From NCBI RefSeq assembly GCF_017874215.1, contig NZ_JAGGLB010000025.1, positions 62,001-126,000 of the forward strand: a stretch of DNA of 64,000 nucleotides. The letters are read 5' to 3'. This document shows positions 1 through 8,508 of the stretch, one piece after another. Made by a program: the position numbers and the translations under genes. Below the pieces are notes generated by a model, which saw only the letters and a program-made list of their open reading frames with translations, did not search any database and was not told the origin of the DNA. Numbering within the stretch: position 1 is the stretch's first letter; each line of letters begins with the position of its first letter. The DNA comes from Paenibacillus eucommiae (GTDB lineage: Bacteria; Bacillota; Bacilli; Paenibacillales; NBRC-103111).

Positions 1-1
1 A

Positions 2-1042
2 GAAGTGGCTTCATTCGTAATTGGCATTGATTTGGACGAAGATTCTCTTACATATGGAATGAGTGAAGGAATTCTGGACGAAGGTTATAAAGAATTTCAT
101 GAAGAAAAAGTTTCTGATTGCGATCTAATATTTCTTTGTACGCCAGTAAAGGTAACCATTGATATGCTGTCAGTATTGAATAATATGAACCTTAAAAAAG
201 GTTGTATTATAACTGATGTAGGAGGGACAAAGCGTGTCATTGTGGATGCTGCAAAAAAATGTCTTTCTAATGGGACCTATTTTATTGGGGGTCACCCGAT
301 GGCTGGATCTGAGAAATCAGGAATTAGGTACTCCAGTGCTAGATTATTTGAGAACGCTGTTTATGTAATAACACCAACAGAGATCGTCCCAGAGAGTACT
401 ATTAATCATTTTATAATGGGTCTCAAGAAAATTGGGGCAAGGCCTGTGGTCATGTCACCTGATAAACACGATAAGGTTGTAGCTGCCATAAGTCATATCC
501 CACATATCATAGCGGCTAACCTAGTGGATCAAGTAGCAGAACTTGAAGAAACAGATCCATTATATTCAATATTAGCGGCAGGAGGTTTCCGGGATGTAAC
601 ACGCATAGCCTCTGGAGATCCCAAGCTGTGGACTGATGTTACTTTTTCTAATCAGGACGCCATTGTGGCACTATTGCACGACTGGATCAATCGACTGGGA
701 AAATTAGCTGGAAAAATTGAGAGAGAGAATCAAGAAGATATTTGGAACTTTTTTGATCGGACAAGGAATTGGAGATCTAAATTGGTAAGCAAACCTAGGG
801 GGGCGATACCTTCTAAGTTTGAAGTCTTCATTGATATACCCGATGTCCCAGGCATAATCGGAAAAGTTGCATCATTGTTAGGGGAAAACAACATTAACAT
901 TAGGAATATTGGAATTTTAGAAAGTCGTGAAGGATATAATGGACAACTTTACATCAACTTTGATGAAGAACCAAACATGAATGATGCAATTGAAGTACTA
1001 CTAAAAAATGGATATAACGTTTTTGAAAATAACGGAATTTGA
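2..1042 (+). CDS. tyrA: Prephenate dehydrogenase, 5' truncated by window
   Basis: Converts prephenate to 4-hydroxyphenylpyruvate with NAD in tyrosine synthesis. The frame is open to the left edge. The visible protein starts just after the usual GxGxxG dinucleotide-binding turn (it opens with VIGIDLDEDSL, the second strand of the Rossmann fold), so about 15-25 residues and the real start lie outside the window. Visible family features are the GGHPMAGSEKSG segment, the SHIPHIIAANLV helix and GGFRDVTRIASGDPKLW. The last ~75 residues (from about KFEVFIDIPDVPGIIGKVASLL) form an ACT domain, the usual site of tyrosine feedback in Bacillales enzymes. A strong terminator follows at once. Confidence 0.93.
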   Translation, partial: EVASFVIGIDLDEDSLTYGMSEGILDEGYKEFHEEKVSDCDLIFLCTPVKVTIDMLSVLNNMNLKKGCIITDVGGTKRVIVDAAKKCLSNGTYFIGGHPMAGSEKSGIRYSSARLFENAVYVITPTEIVPESTINHFIMGLKKIGARPVVMSPDKHDKVVAAISHIPHIIAANLVDQVAELEETDPLYSILAAGGFRDVTRIASGDPKLWTDVTFSNQDAIVALLHDWINRLGKLAGKIERENQEDIWNFFDRTRNWRSKLVSKPRGAIPSKFEVFIDIPDVPGIIGKVASLLGENNINIRNIGILESREGYNGQLYINFDEEPNMNDAIEVLLKNGYNVFENNGI

Positions 1043-1059
1043 CTATTATTAACCTGTTA

Positions 1060-1108
1060 AAAAAGGATGAGTAGGATCACGTTTGGTGATCTCTAACTCA
1101 TCCTTTTT
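1060..1108 (+). terminator. Rho-independent terminator after tyrA
   Basis: A 13-bp stem AAAAAGGATGAGT / ACTCATCCTTTTT with an inner GATCAC/GTGATC stem. It ends in a T run and starts 17 bases after the tyrA stop. Confidence 0.9.
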
Positions 1109-1259
1109 ACTAAGTTTTCACTGAGTTCGGCTGTTTTTTGCATTGGGAGGATTCAAAATAAAGAGGAAAATAGACATACTATCAAGTTCATTTCAACGTT
1201 TTCATAAAGAATTGCAGGATGATAGGTGGAATTTTAAACGACAAAAATTTAAATTACAC

Positions 1260-1288
1260 TTGACAGGTGGGAATAGTAGGTTTAATAT
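1260..1288 (+). promoter_or_regulatory. Sigma-A promoter of the sulfonate-type operon
   Basis: Perfect TTGACA at 1260-1265, a 17-nt spacer, and TAATAT at 1283-1288. Transcription would start near 1295, leaving a leader of about 180 nt before the permease start at 1477. The leader has a weak AAAGAC...GTCTTTTTTT hairpin at about 1408-1439 that could act as an attenuator. I recognise no known riboswitch fold in it. The rest of 1109-1476 shows no credible gene. Confidence 0.75.
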
Positions 1289-1476
1289 GGCGAGTATATC
1301 TTTCATTATTCATAGATTGAGCAATATCATAGAGCAAATGAATAACGAAAATGAATTACGACATGATGGCGGAAGTATCAACCAGACCACTGGAGATGCA
1401 TGGAAAGACTATGTATCTAGAGTGTGTCTTTTTTTGTTTATAGCAAAACATAAAAAGGAGATGTGGAGAGAACAAA

Positions 1477-2271
1477 ATGGCAGAAAGACAGAACATACAT
1501 CGACAAAAAAAAATTCATGCCTGGCAGCCTTGGGTTATTCCCTTGTTTATCTTACTATTATGGCAAGTTACGGGGGAATTAGGCTATTTGTCAGACCGAA
1601 TATTACCGACACCGCTAGAAGTCATTAAAGCTTTTATTGAGACAATTAAGGATGGTTCATTGGTTGAAAATGTGCTGGCCAGCACAAAAAGGGCTTTTTT
1701 CGGATTTCTGATTGGCGGCACTATCGCATTTTTGCTGGGGCTGTTAAATGGCCTATTTTCTACGGCAGAGAGATATATCGACAGCACCGTGCAGATGCTG
1801 CGCACAGTTCCCCACTTGGCCATGATCCCGCTGGTGATTACCTGGCTCGGCATAGGTGAAACCTCGAAACTGTTTCTTGTTGCTTTTGGGGTAGCTTTCC
1901 CTATTTATATCAACACCCTTCACGGAATCCGATCTGTTGATCCGGGATTGATCGAAATGGGTAAAGTATATGGTTTGAATGGCCTATCTCTATTTGCCAA
2001 GGTGATCTTGCCCGGAGCGCTTTCAAGCATTCTGGTCGGCATCCGATTTGCTCTTGGAATTATGTGGATGACACTTATTGTTGCAGAGACAATAGCCGTA
2101 GATTCAGGCATCGGCTATATGGCGTCTAACGCCAGAGAATTCACCCATATGGATATCGTCGTTCTTAGTATTATCTTATATGCCCTATTGGGTAAGATGT
2201 CTGATTTAATCGCTAAATGGATGGAGAGAAGATGGCTCAAATGGAATCCTAATTACTCGAGTCAAATTTGA
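1477..2271 (+). CDS. ABC transporter permease, SsuC/TauC type (sulfonate/nitrate/taurine family)
   Basis: 264-residue inner-membrane permease of the BPD-transport family used for aliphatic sulfonates, taurine or nitrate. It has about six membrane segments; the cytoplasmic EAA-like loop is around GLIEMGKVYGLNGLSLFAKVILPGALSSI, and the family's C-terminal AETIAVDSGIGYMASNAREF segment is present. The ATG follows a GGAGAG site by 6 nt. First gene of a run of six co-directional genes; the ATPase gene starts 16 nt downstream. The substrate cannot be read from the permease alone. A sulfonate is inferred from the flavoprotein-ferredoxin pair in the same operon. Confidence 0.88.
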   Translation: MAERQNIHRQKKIHAWQPWVIPLFILLLWQVTGELGYLSDRILPTPLEVIKAFIETIKDGSLVENVLASTKRAFFGFLIGGTIAFLLGLLNGLFSTAERYIDSTVQMLRTVPHLAMIPLVITWLGIGETSKLFLVAFGVAFPIYINTLHGIRSVDPGLIEMGKVYGLNGLSLFAKVILPGALSSILVGIRFALGIMWMTLIVAETIAVDSGIGYMASNAREFTHMDIVVLSIILYALLGKMSDLIAKWMERRWLKWNPNYSSQI

Positions 2272-2287
2272 AGAAAGGAGCTAATGG

Positions 2288-3049
2288 ATGGGTAATAAGG
2301 CTGGTGGCGTAAAGCTGCAAATCGAAAATGTCGAAAAGAAATTTCAGTCCTCTCCGGTTTTATCAAATATTAGTCTGAACGCAGGGGCCGGGGAGTTTAT
2401 TGCCATAGTTGGCAAAAGCGGGTGTGGAAAAAGTACCTTGTTGAGACTGGTTGCCGGGCTGGATAAGACCTCATCAGGATCTATACGAGTAGATTCCAGG
2501 CAGGTTGCAGGTATTCAGAAAACAACGCGTGTGTTGTTTCAAGACTCACGATTGCTTCCTTGGAAAAAGGTTATCGATAATGTTCAAATCGGCTCCGCAT
2601 CTAAATCCAGGCAGCCTGCACTCGAGACCCTTCAGCAGGTTGGGCTTGAAGAGAAGGCAGACGTTTGGCCCTCCATGCTTTCCGGAGGCCAACGCCAGCG
2701 GGTTGCTCTGGCCCGGGCACTCGTAGGCAGCCCGCAATTGCTGCTGCTGGATGAGCCACTGGGGGCGCTCGATGCACTGACCCGCATTGAAATGCAGCAG
2801 CTCCTTGAGGATATATGGATGGAGCAGCAATTTACAGTCATGCTGGTTACACATGATGTAAGTGAAGCCGTTGCTCTTGCCGATCGGGTTATCGTGATCG
2901 AGAATGGCATCATTGGCCTGGATGTGCGCATTACACTACCCAGACCGAGAGAGAAGGATAGCGGATTCGCCCATTTCGAGAAATTAATCCTGGAAAGGCT
3001 GTTGACAAAAAAGACAAAGAGGTCTGCTGACTTGCAATATTCCATCTAG
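2288..3049 (+). CDS. ABC transporter ATP-binding protein, SsuB/TauB type
   Basis: 253-residue cytoplasmic ATPase that powers the adjacent permease. Visible motifs are Walker A GKSGCGKST, the Q-loop around FQDSRLLPWKKV (typical of SsuB/TauB/NrtD proteins), signature LSGGQRQR, Walker B LLLLDEP and the switch histidine in VTHDVSEAV. The ATG at 2288 has AAGAAAGGAG close upstream. The length is normal for the family and no motif is damaged. Confidence 0.92.
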   Translation: MGNKAGGVKLQIENVEKKFQSSPVLSNISLNAGAGEFIAIVGKSGCGKSTLLRLVAGLDKTSSGSIRVDSRQVAGIQKTTRVLFQDSRLLPWKKVIDNVQIGSASKSRQPALETLQQVGLEEKADVWPSMLSGGQRQRVALARALVGSPQLLLLDEPLGALDALTRIEMQQLLEDIWMEQQFTVMLVTHDVSEAVALADRVIVIENGIIGLDVRITLPRPREKDSGFAHFEKLILERLLTKKTKRSADLQYSI

Positions 3050-3082
3050 TATACAACTCAGAAAATAAAGAGGCGAGCATAT

Positions 3083-3796
3083 TTGGCATTATGGGGAACA
3101 TTCATTAATGCAGGAGCTATCATCATAGGAAGTATACTTGGTTTACTTCTGCCTAAAATGAACGATCAGATCAAGAAAACGGTCCTTCAAGGACTCTCGT
3201 TGGCGCTGCTGGCTCTTGGCGCTTCGATGAGTCTTAAAACTGGCAACCTGCTTATTTTGTTAACGAGTCTGGTATTGGGGGGCGTTGTTGGGGAATTGCT
3301 TGGGATCGAACATCGATTGGAGCGTGCGGGAGCACGCTTGGAAAAAGCGGTGCTCCGGTTTGGGAAGTGGAAAGTGTCCGAAGGTTTTATTTATGCCACG
3401 ATGCTCTTTTGTATAGGGTCCATGTCCATACTGGGAGCACTTGACAGCGGTTTGCGTCAGGACCATGGCATTCTGTATTCCAAAGCAGTGCTGGATGGCT
3501 TTGCCTCCATACTTTTTGCTTCCACTCTGGGAATCGGGGTTATCCTGTCTGCTCTGTCCGTGTTTATATATGAAGGAGCGATTGCAGCAGCTGCCTCACT
3601 TGCTTCCTCGGTCATCGATGAAATGACCCTGCTTGCGGTCACAAATGAAATTACAGCTGTTGGCGGTGTAATGATTATGGCCATTAGCTTTAATATGCTT
3701 GACATTGTCCGTATTCGTGTAGCGAGTATGCTTCCGGCCTTAGTGCTGGCAGCTTTGGCTGTGCCTTTACTGCAGTTTTTAACAACATTGTTCTGA
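3083..3796 (+). CDS. DUF554 family membrane protein (YdfK/YqgA-like)
   Basis: 237-residue polytopic membrane protein. The opening LWGTFINAGAIIIGSILGLLLP and the interior GSMSILGALDSGL segment are typical of DUF554, whose function is unknown. The TTG at 3083 is preferred because it keeps the conserved family N-terminus and lies behind GAGGCGAG. It sits between the ABC ATPase and the flavoprotein in the same direction, so it is probably co-transcribed. That is an unusual place for this family, and a part in handling the imported compound or sulfite is possible but not shown. Confidence 0.85.
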   Translation: MALWGTFINAGAIIIGSILGLLLPKMNDQIKKTVLQGLSLALLALGASMSLKTGNLLILLTSLVLGGVVGELLGIEHRLERAGARLEKAVLRFGKWKVSEGFIYATMLFCIGSMSILGALDSGLRQDHGILYSKAVLDGFASILFASTLGIGVILSALSVFIYEGAIAAAASLASSVIDEMTLLAVTNEITAVGGVMIMAISFNMLDIVRIRVASMLPALVLAALAVPLLQFLTTLF

Positions 3797-3893
3797 TATT
3801 AGTTTTTTTCTACAGGGTATCTTCGACAGCGGCGACTGGCCGTGAGGAAAATGCCGGGTTAGGCCGAAAAAAACGGCCAGATTGGAGGACAAC

Positions 3894-5534
3894 ATGAATA
3901 CGAATGGGGATAGCTACGAAAAGATTGCTGCGGGCTGCAGTCTAAAGCTGGAGACAGATGTGCTTGTCATCGGAGGAGGTCCTGCCGGCGCATGGGCAGC
4001 ATGGAAAGCTGCCAGGGATGGGGCGAAGGTGGTCCTTGTTGACAAAGGCTACTGCGGCACAAGCGGGGCAACTGCGCCTTCCGGTACAGGAATCTGGTAT
4101 ATACCTCCTAATCCGGAATCGAGAACAGCTGCGATGGAGAGCCGGGAGGCCATGGGAGGGTTCCTGGCCGAGAGACCGTGGATGCACCGGGTATTGGAGC
4201 AAACCTATGCGAATGTCAATCAAATCGCTGAATGGGGATTTCCGTTCCCGTTCGACGACAAGGGAAATGCGTATCGGGGCTCGCTGAATGGACCCGAATA
4301 TATGCGGCTGATGCGAAAGCAGGTTAAAAAGGCCGGTGTCCGGATACTTGACCACAGTCCCGCGCTGCAGCTGTTAATCGACGAACACGGAGTTGGAGGG
4401 GCAACAGGCATATTGCGTCAGCAGGGAGGGCAGCACTGGATCGTCCGTTCAGGCGCAGTAGTGATCGCTACTGGAGGCTGCGCGTTCCTCAGTAAAGCGC
4501 TGGGTTGTAACGTGCTGACTGGAGATGGCTACCTCATGGCTGCGGAAGCCGGGGGAGAAATGTCTGGTATGGAATTCTCCAACGCTTATGCAATTTCAGC
4601 AGCCTTCGGCAGTGTAACGAAGACAGCTTTCTACAACTGGGCCTCTTTTTACAAACAGGATGGAAGCCTTATCGAAAAGGCGGGTTCCTTGCGGGGACGT
4701 TCAGAAATTGCAAGGGTACTATTGAATGAGCCCGTATATGCCAAGCTGGACAAAGCGACGGAAGAGATGAAGGGGTGGATGCGCGCTTCCAATCCGAACT
4801 TCTTTTTACCGCTAGACAGATCCGGTATCGATCCATTTACACAGCCCTTTCAGATAACGTTGCGATTGGAAGGGACTGTTCGGGGTACGGGAGGCATCCG
4901 GATTATTGACGACAGCTGTGCTACATCCGTTCAAGGACTTTATGCTGCTGGAGATGCTGCGACCCGGGAGCTGATTTGCGGAGGCTTTACTGGAGGAGGC
5001 AGTCATAACGCAGCATGGGCTACCTCATCCGGATTTTGGGCGGGGGAATCGGCAGCAGGGTATGCCCTCAAGATTGAGGATAAAGCCTCTTCACGCAGTC
5101 TGCGGGGAGCCGGTGAGGCTGGAATCCGGGCGGCGGAAAGGGAAAGAAAGGATCTGGACGTTACCGATATACTTAGACAGGTACAAGCTGAGGTATATCC
5201 TTATGACAAGAACCTGTTCCGTACGGAGCATTCGCTTCGCGCCTCTCTGAAGAAGCTGCATGAAATCTGGTCTGCTGTGCGGCTTCATCTTCAGCCGGGA
5301 GAAGCTGACTCTCTTCGGGCCCGGGAAGTGGTCTCGATGCTCGCTACCGCGAGATGGATGTATGCGAGCGCCCTGCAGCGTACTGAAACAAGAGGCATGC
5401 ATAAGCGTACCGACTTTCCTGTAGCGGATGCAAAGCAAGGTTTCCGCCTAGTCAGCGGAGGTCTTGATGAGCTCTATGTGCGTCCGGAAAGACAACCTCT
5501 GCAGCCTCTGTCTGCAAAGGAGGTGTCAAAATGA
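3894..5534 (+). CDS. FAD-dependent oxidoreductase, AsfA / APS-reductase-alpha-like
   Basis: About 546-residue flavoprotein of the fumarate reductase/adenylylsulfate reductase superfamily. The FAD-binding DVLVIGGGPAGAWAAWKAA lies near residues 22-40; an STGAT-like turn (GTSGATAPSGTG), the ATGGCAFL strand and a C-terminal GLYAAGDAATRELICGGFTGGG FAD segment are all visible. ATG 3894 is chosen over the upstream TTG 3882 because GGAGG at 3884-3888 sits 5 nt before it. The ferredoxin gene overlaps its stop, so the two very likely form a complex. From recall, Pseudomonas putida AsfA/AsfB (arylsulfonate desulfurization) have this pairing and transporter context. The exact substrate is inference. An ordinary succinate dehydrogenase is unlikely, as no anchor subunit is present. 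Confidence 0.8.
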   Translation: MNTNGDSYEKIAAGCSLKLETDVLVIGGGPAGAWAAWKAARDGAKVVLVDKGYCGTSGATAPSGTGIWYIPPNPESRTAAMESREAMGGFLAERPWMHRVLEQTYANVNQIAEWGFPFPFDDKGNAYRGSLNGPEYMRLMRKQVKKAGVRILDHSPALQLLIDEHGVGGATGILRQQGGQHWIVRSGAVVIATGGCAFLSKALGCNVLTGDGYLMAAEAGGEMSGMEFSNAYAISAAFGSVTKTAFYNWASFYKQDGSLIEKAGSLRGRSEIARVLLNEPVYAKLDKATEEMKGWMRASNPNFFLPLDRSGIDPFTQPFQITLRLEGTVRGTGGIRIIDDSCATSVQGLYAAGDAATRELICGGFTGGGSHNAAWATSSGFWAGESAAGYALKIEDKASSRSLRGAGEAGIRAAERERKDLDVTDILRQVQAEVYPYDKNLFRTEHSLRASLKKLHEIWSAVRLHLQPGEADSLRAREVVSMLATARWMYASALQRTETRGMHKRTDFPVADAKQGFRLVSGGLDELYVRPERQPLQPLSAKEVSK

Positions 5535-5863
5535 TCGAGCTGCTAAACGAGGATACATGTATTCAGTGTAATTTATGTGTGAAGGTGTGTCCGACGGATG
5601 TCTTTTCCAGCGTACCGGACGCACCTCCCGTCATTGCCCGCCAGGATGAGTGCCAAACCTGCTTCATGTGTGAATTGTATTGTCCTGTCGATGCCCTTTA
5701 TGTAGCCCCTCATCCGGATAAGCTGACCGGTGCAGTTGAAGCTGATCTGCTGGAACTAGGGCTGATCGGCAGCTATCGGAAGATAGCTGGCTGGGGGATT
5801 GGAAGAAAGCCTGGAACACTGCAAGAGAAAAACTACATTATAAACGAATTGCTTCACGGTTGA
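5531..5863 (+). CDS. Two-[4Fe-4S] ferredoxin, AsfB / APS-reductase-beta-like
   Basis: 110-residue electron carrier. Two complete cluster motifs are visible: Cys 10, 13, 16, 20 (CIQCNLCVKVCP) and Cys 41, 44, 47, 51 (CQTCFMCELYCP). The start overlaps the flavoprotein stop by 4 nt (ATGA), a sign of translational coupling and a stable partnership. It probably passes electrons to or from the FAD of its neighbour. The C-terminal ~55 residues hold no cysteine and may form the docking tail, as in APS reductase beta subunits. Confidence 0.85.
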   Translation: MIELLNEDTCIQCNLCVKVCPTDVFSSVPDAPPVIARQDECQTCFMCELYCPVDALYVAPHPDKLTGAVEADLLELGLIGSYRKIAGWGIGRKPGTLQEKNYIINELLHG

Positions 5864-5924
5864 CATATTTGCTTGAATTTATAGCTAACCACAAGAAACC
5901 AACTACCAGGAGGAAATCCATATC

Positions 5925-6977
5925 ATGAAATCGAATCGTATTGTTTTTCAATTGCTGCTTATACTCATGATCGCAGTATTAGCTGCCGCTTGCGGTAAAA
6001 CTGAGCCCAAAGCAGAATCTTCGGCACCGCCAGCCGCTTCGCCGAAGTCTACAGCACCAGCCGCAACAGAGCCCGCTAAATCGGCGGATCCCTATATCGT
6101 CCGTGTCGCTTACACAAGCGGGGATGGCAAAGCGCCTATCGGCATTGAAAGCTGGGGACTCCACGCGGGTATTCTGGAGGAAGAATTAAAGCCTCTGGGT
6201 GTTACAGAGGTGAAACTGGTTGCCTTCAACAGCGGTCCCGATATTAATCAGGCGATCATTTCCGGAGATATTGACGTTGCCTTGTATGGAGATGTACCTG
6301 CAATCACTGGCAAAGCATCAGGAGTGAAGACAACGATCATCACTTTGCGCCAGGTAGGAACGAATGTATGGCTGCTTGCCGACAAGAATGGCCCCAAAAC
6401 AATAGCTGAGCTAAAGGACAAAACGGTCGGTGTTGCCAGAGGCACCTACATGGAAAGATATGTTATCGGTGTTTTAAAAGAAGCAGGAATCCTCGATAGC
6501 GTCAAAATCGTGAATCTGGCCCCCAAAGATGCAGAAGCAGCCTTATCCCACGGCGATATCGCTGCCTATGCAGCACCTGTTGGCGCCGGACCGCAGTTTA
6601 TAGCCAAAGGCTTGGTTTCAATCGATGAAGCAGCCAACCATCAGGGACTGGCCGGTACCACAGTTACCGTTGCAGCCACTCCATTTTTGGAAAAGCATCC
6701 GGATTTTGCCGCAAAATGGAACGAAGCCCGTCAAAAGGCTTACGATGATGCCAACAGCAAGCTTGAGGATTTTTACGTTTATTTCGCAGGCACTTCGGGG
6801 TATGATCTGGATGTGGTAAAGAAATCCTATCCATTCACATTATTTCAGAAAAATCCATTCCCTGCAGAAGGCCTGGAAGCATTCGATAATGGCAGACTAT
6901 TTCTATTAGATCAAAAATTGATCAAGAACGACGTTAACATTGATGAATGGCTGTCAAAAGATTTGTACAAAAAATAA
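5925..6977 (+). CDS. ABC transporter substrate-binding lipoprotein, SsuA/NrtA type
   Basis: 350-residue extracellular binding protein. A lipoprotein signal peptide ends in the lipobox LAAAC at about residue 23, followed by a Ser/Ala/Pro/Lys-rich linker to residue ~53. The mature domain is the periplasmic-binding type II fold of the sulfonate/taurine/nitrate group (GDIDVALYGDVPAITGKASG; TVGVARGTYMERYVIGVLKEAG). It is the last gene of the operon; AGGAGG precedes the ATG and a terminator follows. It delivers the solute to the permease/ATPase pair encoded at the other end of the operon. Confidence 0.88.
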   Translation: MKSNRIVFQLLLILMIAVLAAACGKTEPKAESSAPPAASPKSTAPAATEPAKSADPYIVRVAYTSGDGKAPIGIESWGLHAGILEEELKPLGVTEVKLVAFNSGPDINQAIISGDIDVALYGDVPAITGKASGVKTTIITLRQVGTNVWLLADKNGPKTIAELKDKTVGVARGTYMERYVIGVLKEAGILDSVKIVNLAPKDAEAALSHGDIAAYAAPVGAGPQFIAKGLVSIDEAANHQGLAGTTVTVAATPFLEKHPDFAAKWNEARQKAYDDANSKLEDFYVYFAGTSGYDLDVVKKSYPFTLFQKNPFPAEGLEAFDNGRLFLLDQKLIKNDVNIDEWLSKDLYKK

Positions 6978-7070
6978 GCCGATATTCTGAGTTAAGATAT
7001 TATCCCGGGTCCAGCGGTGATTGGATGAACACCCGGATTAGATTCTAAAGTTCACTATACCTTATATGGA

Positions 7071-7102
7071 AAAGGGGCGCTCCCAGACGGAAGCGTCCCT
7101 TT
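7071..7102 (+). terminator. Terminator of the sulfonate-type operon
   Basis: Stem AAAGGGGCGCT / AGCGTCCCTTT with one G-T pair and a 10-nt loop, ending in TTTCTATAT. Confidence 0.85.
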
Positions 7103-7159
7103 CTATATATCCCAAGAAGCGGTATGAACAATACTTAACTCATTTGATCGTCGGCTTGG

Positions 7160-7178
7160 AACCTAACAGCGTTAGGTT
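7160..7178. promoter_or_regulatory. Perfect palindrome, candidate operator
   Basis: AACCTAAC-AGC-GTTAGGTT is a perfect 8-3-8 palindrome, similar to operators of MerR-family regulators. It lies in the 320-nt gap before the next gene, which otherwise shows only the terminator. No MerR gene is nearby, so the function is uncertain. Confidence 0.35.
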
Positions 7179-7297
7179 GAGGTTGCAACAATAAATTTAT
7201 GGACGTATGCTTCTAGGAGATGAATGGACAGAAAACGTAACGAACTGTAAAATAAAGTAAGGAGAAGAAAGAGAATTAGTTGGAGACGGGAGCACGA

Positions 7298-7855
7298 ATG
7301 AAAGATTTTTTTTATCATTATTATGATGCAGCAACGGGGCCTTTTTGTAATTTATCGGAGCTGGATGCAGAAGAATCGGAACGAGTGCTGCAGGATATTC
7401 GGCTTCAGCAAAGAGGATTCGCAAGTAAACGTGCTGATGATTACCTTGAAATTCGGCGCAATCTTGAACTAAAGGCAAGAGAACTATTCATATTGAAAGG
7501 CGGAAGGCCAGTCCGAAGTTTTCCTCATTACATGACGCTGGGGGAGTGCCCATGGCTATTGGATTGGTATCCAAATGGCAGAAAACTGAGAATAGCGATG
7601 AAGGAATTTGAACCGGACAGCGTTAGTTTTACTTACGGAGATTTATTCCCTACGATGAGATATCAGGATGGTAAGCCTTACCGAGGCCAGATCTATACGC
7701 TTGATGAAATTTACAATGTAATCAACGAATTCGGGCTGCCGCAAGCGTGGAATTCAGAAGGAATTAATGGACCGGAGAGATATATTGAAGTGCAAATTTG
7801 GGATGCTTTACCTTTAAGCAAAATGGAGATTATGAATGAATTGGAGGAGGGCTAA
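7298..7855 (+). CDS. Conserved hypothetical protein
   Basis: 185 residues, no signal peptide or membrane segment, rich in acidic and aromatic residues. I do not recognise a named domain. The ATG at 7298 lies 5 nt after GGGAG and is preferred to an upstream in-frame TTG. The following GNAT gene starts 33 nt after its stop and may share its transcript. It reads as a soluble cytoplasmic protein; the function is unknown. Confidence 0.7.
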   Translation: MKDFFYHYYDAATGPFCNLSELDAEESERVLQDIRLQQRGFASKRADDYLEIRRNLELKARELFILKGGRPVRSFPHYMTLGECPWLLDWYPNGRKLRIAMKEFEPDSVSFTYGDLFPTMRYQDGKPYRGQIYTLDEIYNVINEFGLPQAWNSEGINGPERYIEVQIWDALPLSKMEIMNELEEG

Positions 7856-7888
7856 GCTTATTCTTGTTGCTAAAAGAGAAGGGCGGTA

Positions 7889-8407
7889 ATGATGATTTCA
7901 AATTCACAACGGAAGCCCATGACCATCCGCAAAATAACAGAAGCAGAGCTGGAGGAAGTATCCTCGATTCTTAATGAGACAGCGCTTTGGTTGAAAAATA
8001 AAGGAGAGGAAATGTGGAAAAGCGACCAAGTATCCGTTCAAAAGCTTCGTGACAGCTACAAAATGAAGGAGATTTATCTTGGCTTTTTGGAGAGCGCAGC
8101 TGTGGCAACGATGATTCTTCAGGAAGAAGATTCCCTTTATTGGCCTAATGTCAGAACGAACGAGTCACTCTTCTTGCACAAGCTTGCAGTACGCAGAGAA
8201 TTCGCAAAGAAAGGGTTATCCAGCGAAATGTTAGATGAGGCTAAATCTTTGGCCAAAAAGAATCACAAGAAATATGTAAGATTGGATTGCGCCGCTGATC
8301 GTCCTCAGCTTTGTGGTTTTTATGAAATGAACGGGTTTAAAAAGGTTGGGGAACAAATATTATTTGAACAATATCCAACTGCATATTATGAGTATGAACT
8401 ACTTTAG
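7889..8407 (+). CDS. GNAT family N-acetyltransferase
   Basis: 172 residues with the GNAT fold: N-terminal MTIRKITEAELEEVSSIL, the central strand LHKLAVRREFAKKGLSSEMLDEAKSLA (acetyl-CoA-binding motif A, with a relaxed KKGLSS in place of Q/RxxGxG/A) and C-terminal VRLDCAADRPQLCGFYEMNGFKKVGE. The ATG is behind AGAAGGG. Acceptor unknown. A strong bidirectional terminator separates it from the convergent efflux gene. Confidence 0.85.
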   Translation: MMISNSQRKPMTIRKITEAELEEVSSILNETALWLKNKGEEMWKSDQVSVQKLRDSYKMKEIYLGFLESAAVATMILQEEDSLYWPNVRTNESLFLHKLAVRREFAKKGLSSEMLDEAKSLAKKNHKKYVRLDCAADRPQLCGFYEMNGFKKVGEQILFEQYPTAYYEYELL

Positions 8408-8446
8408 AGAGTTACGAATCACTGGTAAGTCCCACCATAACGTAAA

Positions 8447-8492
8447 AAAACCGCTGAACTGCCGGAAGCATTCCCGGCAGTTCAGCGGTTTT
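8447..8492. terminator. Bidirectional terminator between convergent genes
   Basis: A 19-bp perfect stem (AAAACCGCTGAACTGCCGG and its complement) with an 8-nt loop and A/T runs on both sides. It can stop transcription from the GNAT gene and from the efflux gene on the other strand. Confidence 0.93.
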
Positions 8493-8508
8493 CGTGCATC
8501 AAGACTAA

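Noticed and set aside
1289..1476. S-box (SAM) riboswitch ahead of the sulfur-related operon
   Set aside because: The conserved S-box core elements (GAGGGA, GCAACC) are not found in the leader.
1143..1628. 161-residue open frame before the permease
   Set aside because: It covers the promoter and leader and overlaps the permease start by ~150 nt. Its composition is not protein-like and its last third is a shadow of the permease gene.
3894..5863. Dissimilatory APS reductase (AprAB)
   Set aside because: No sat, qmo or dsr genes, and the operon is built around an import transporter, so an assimilatory or desulfonating role is more likely.
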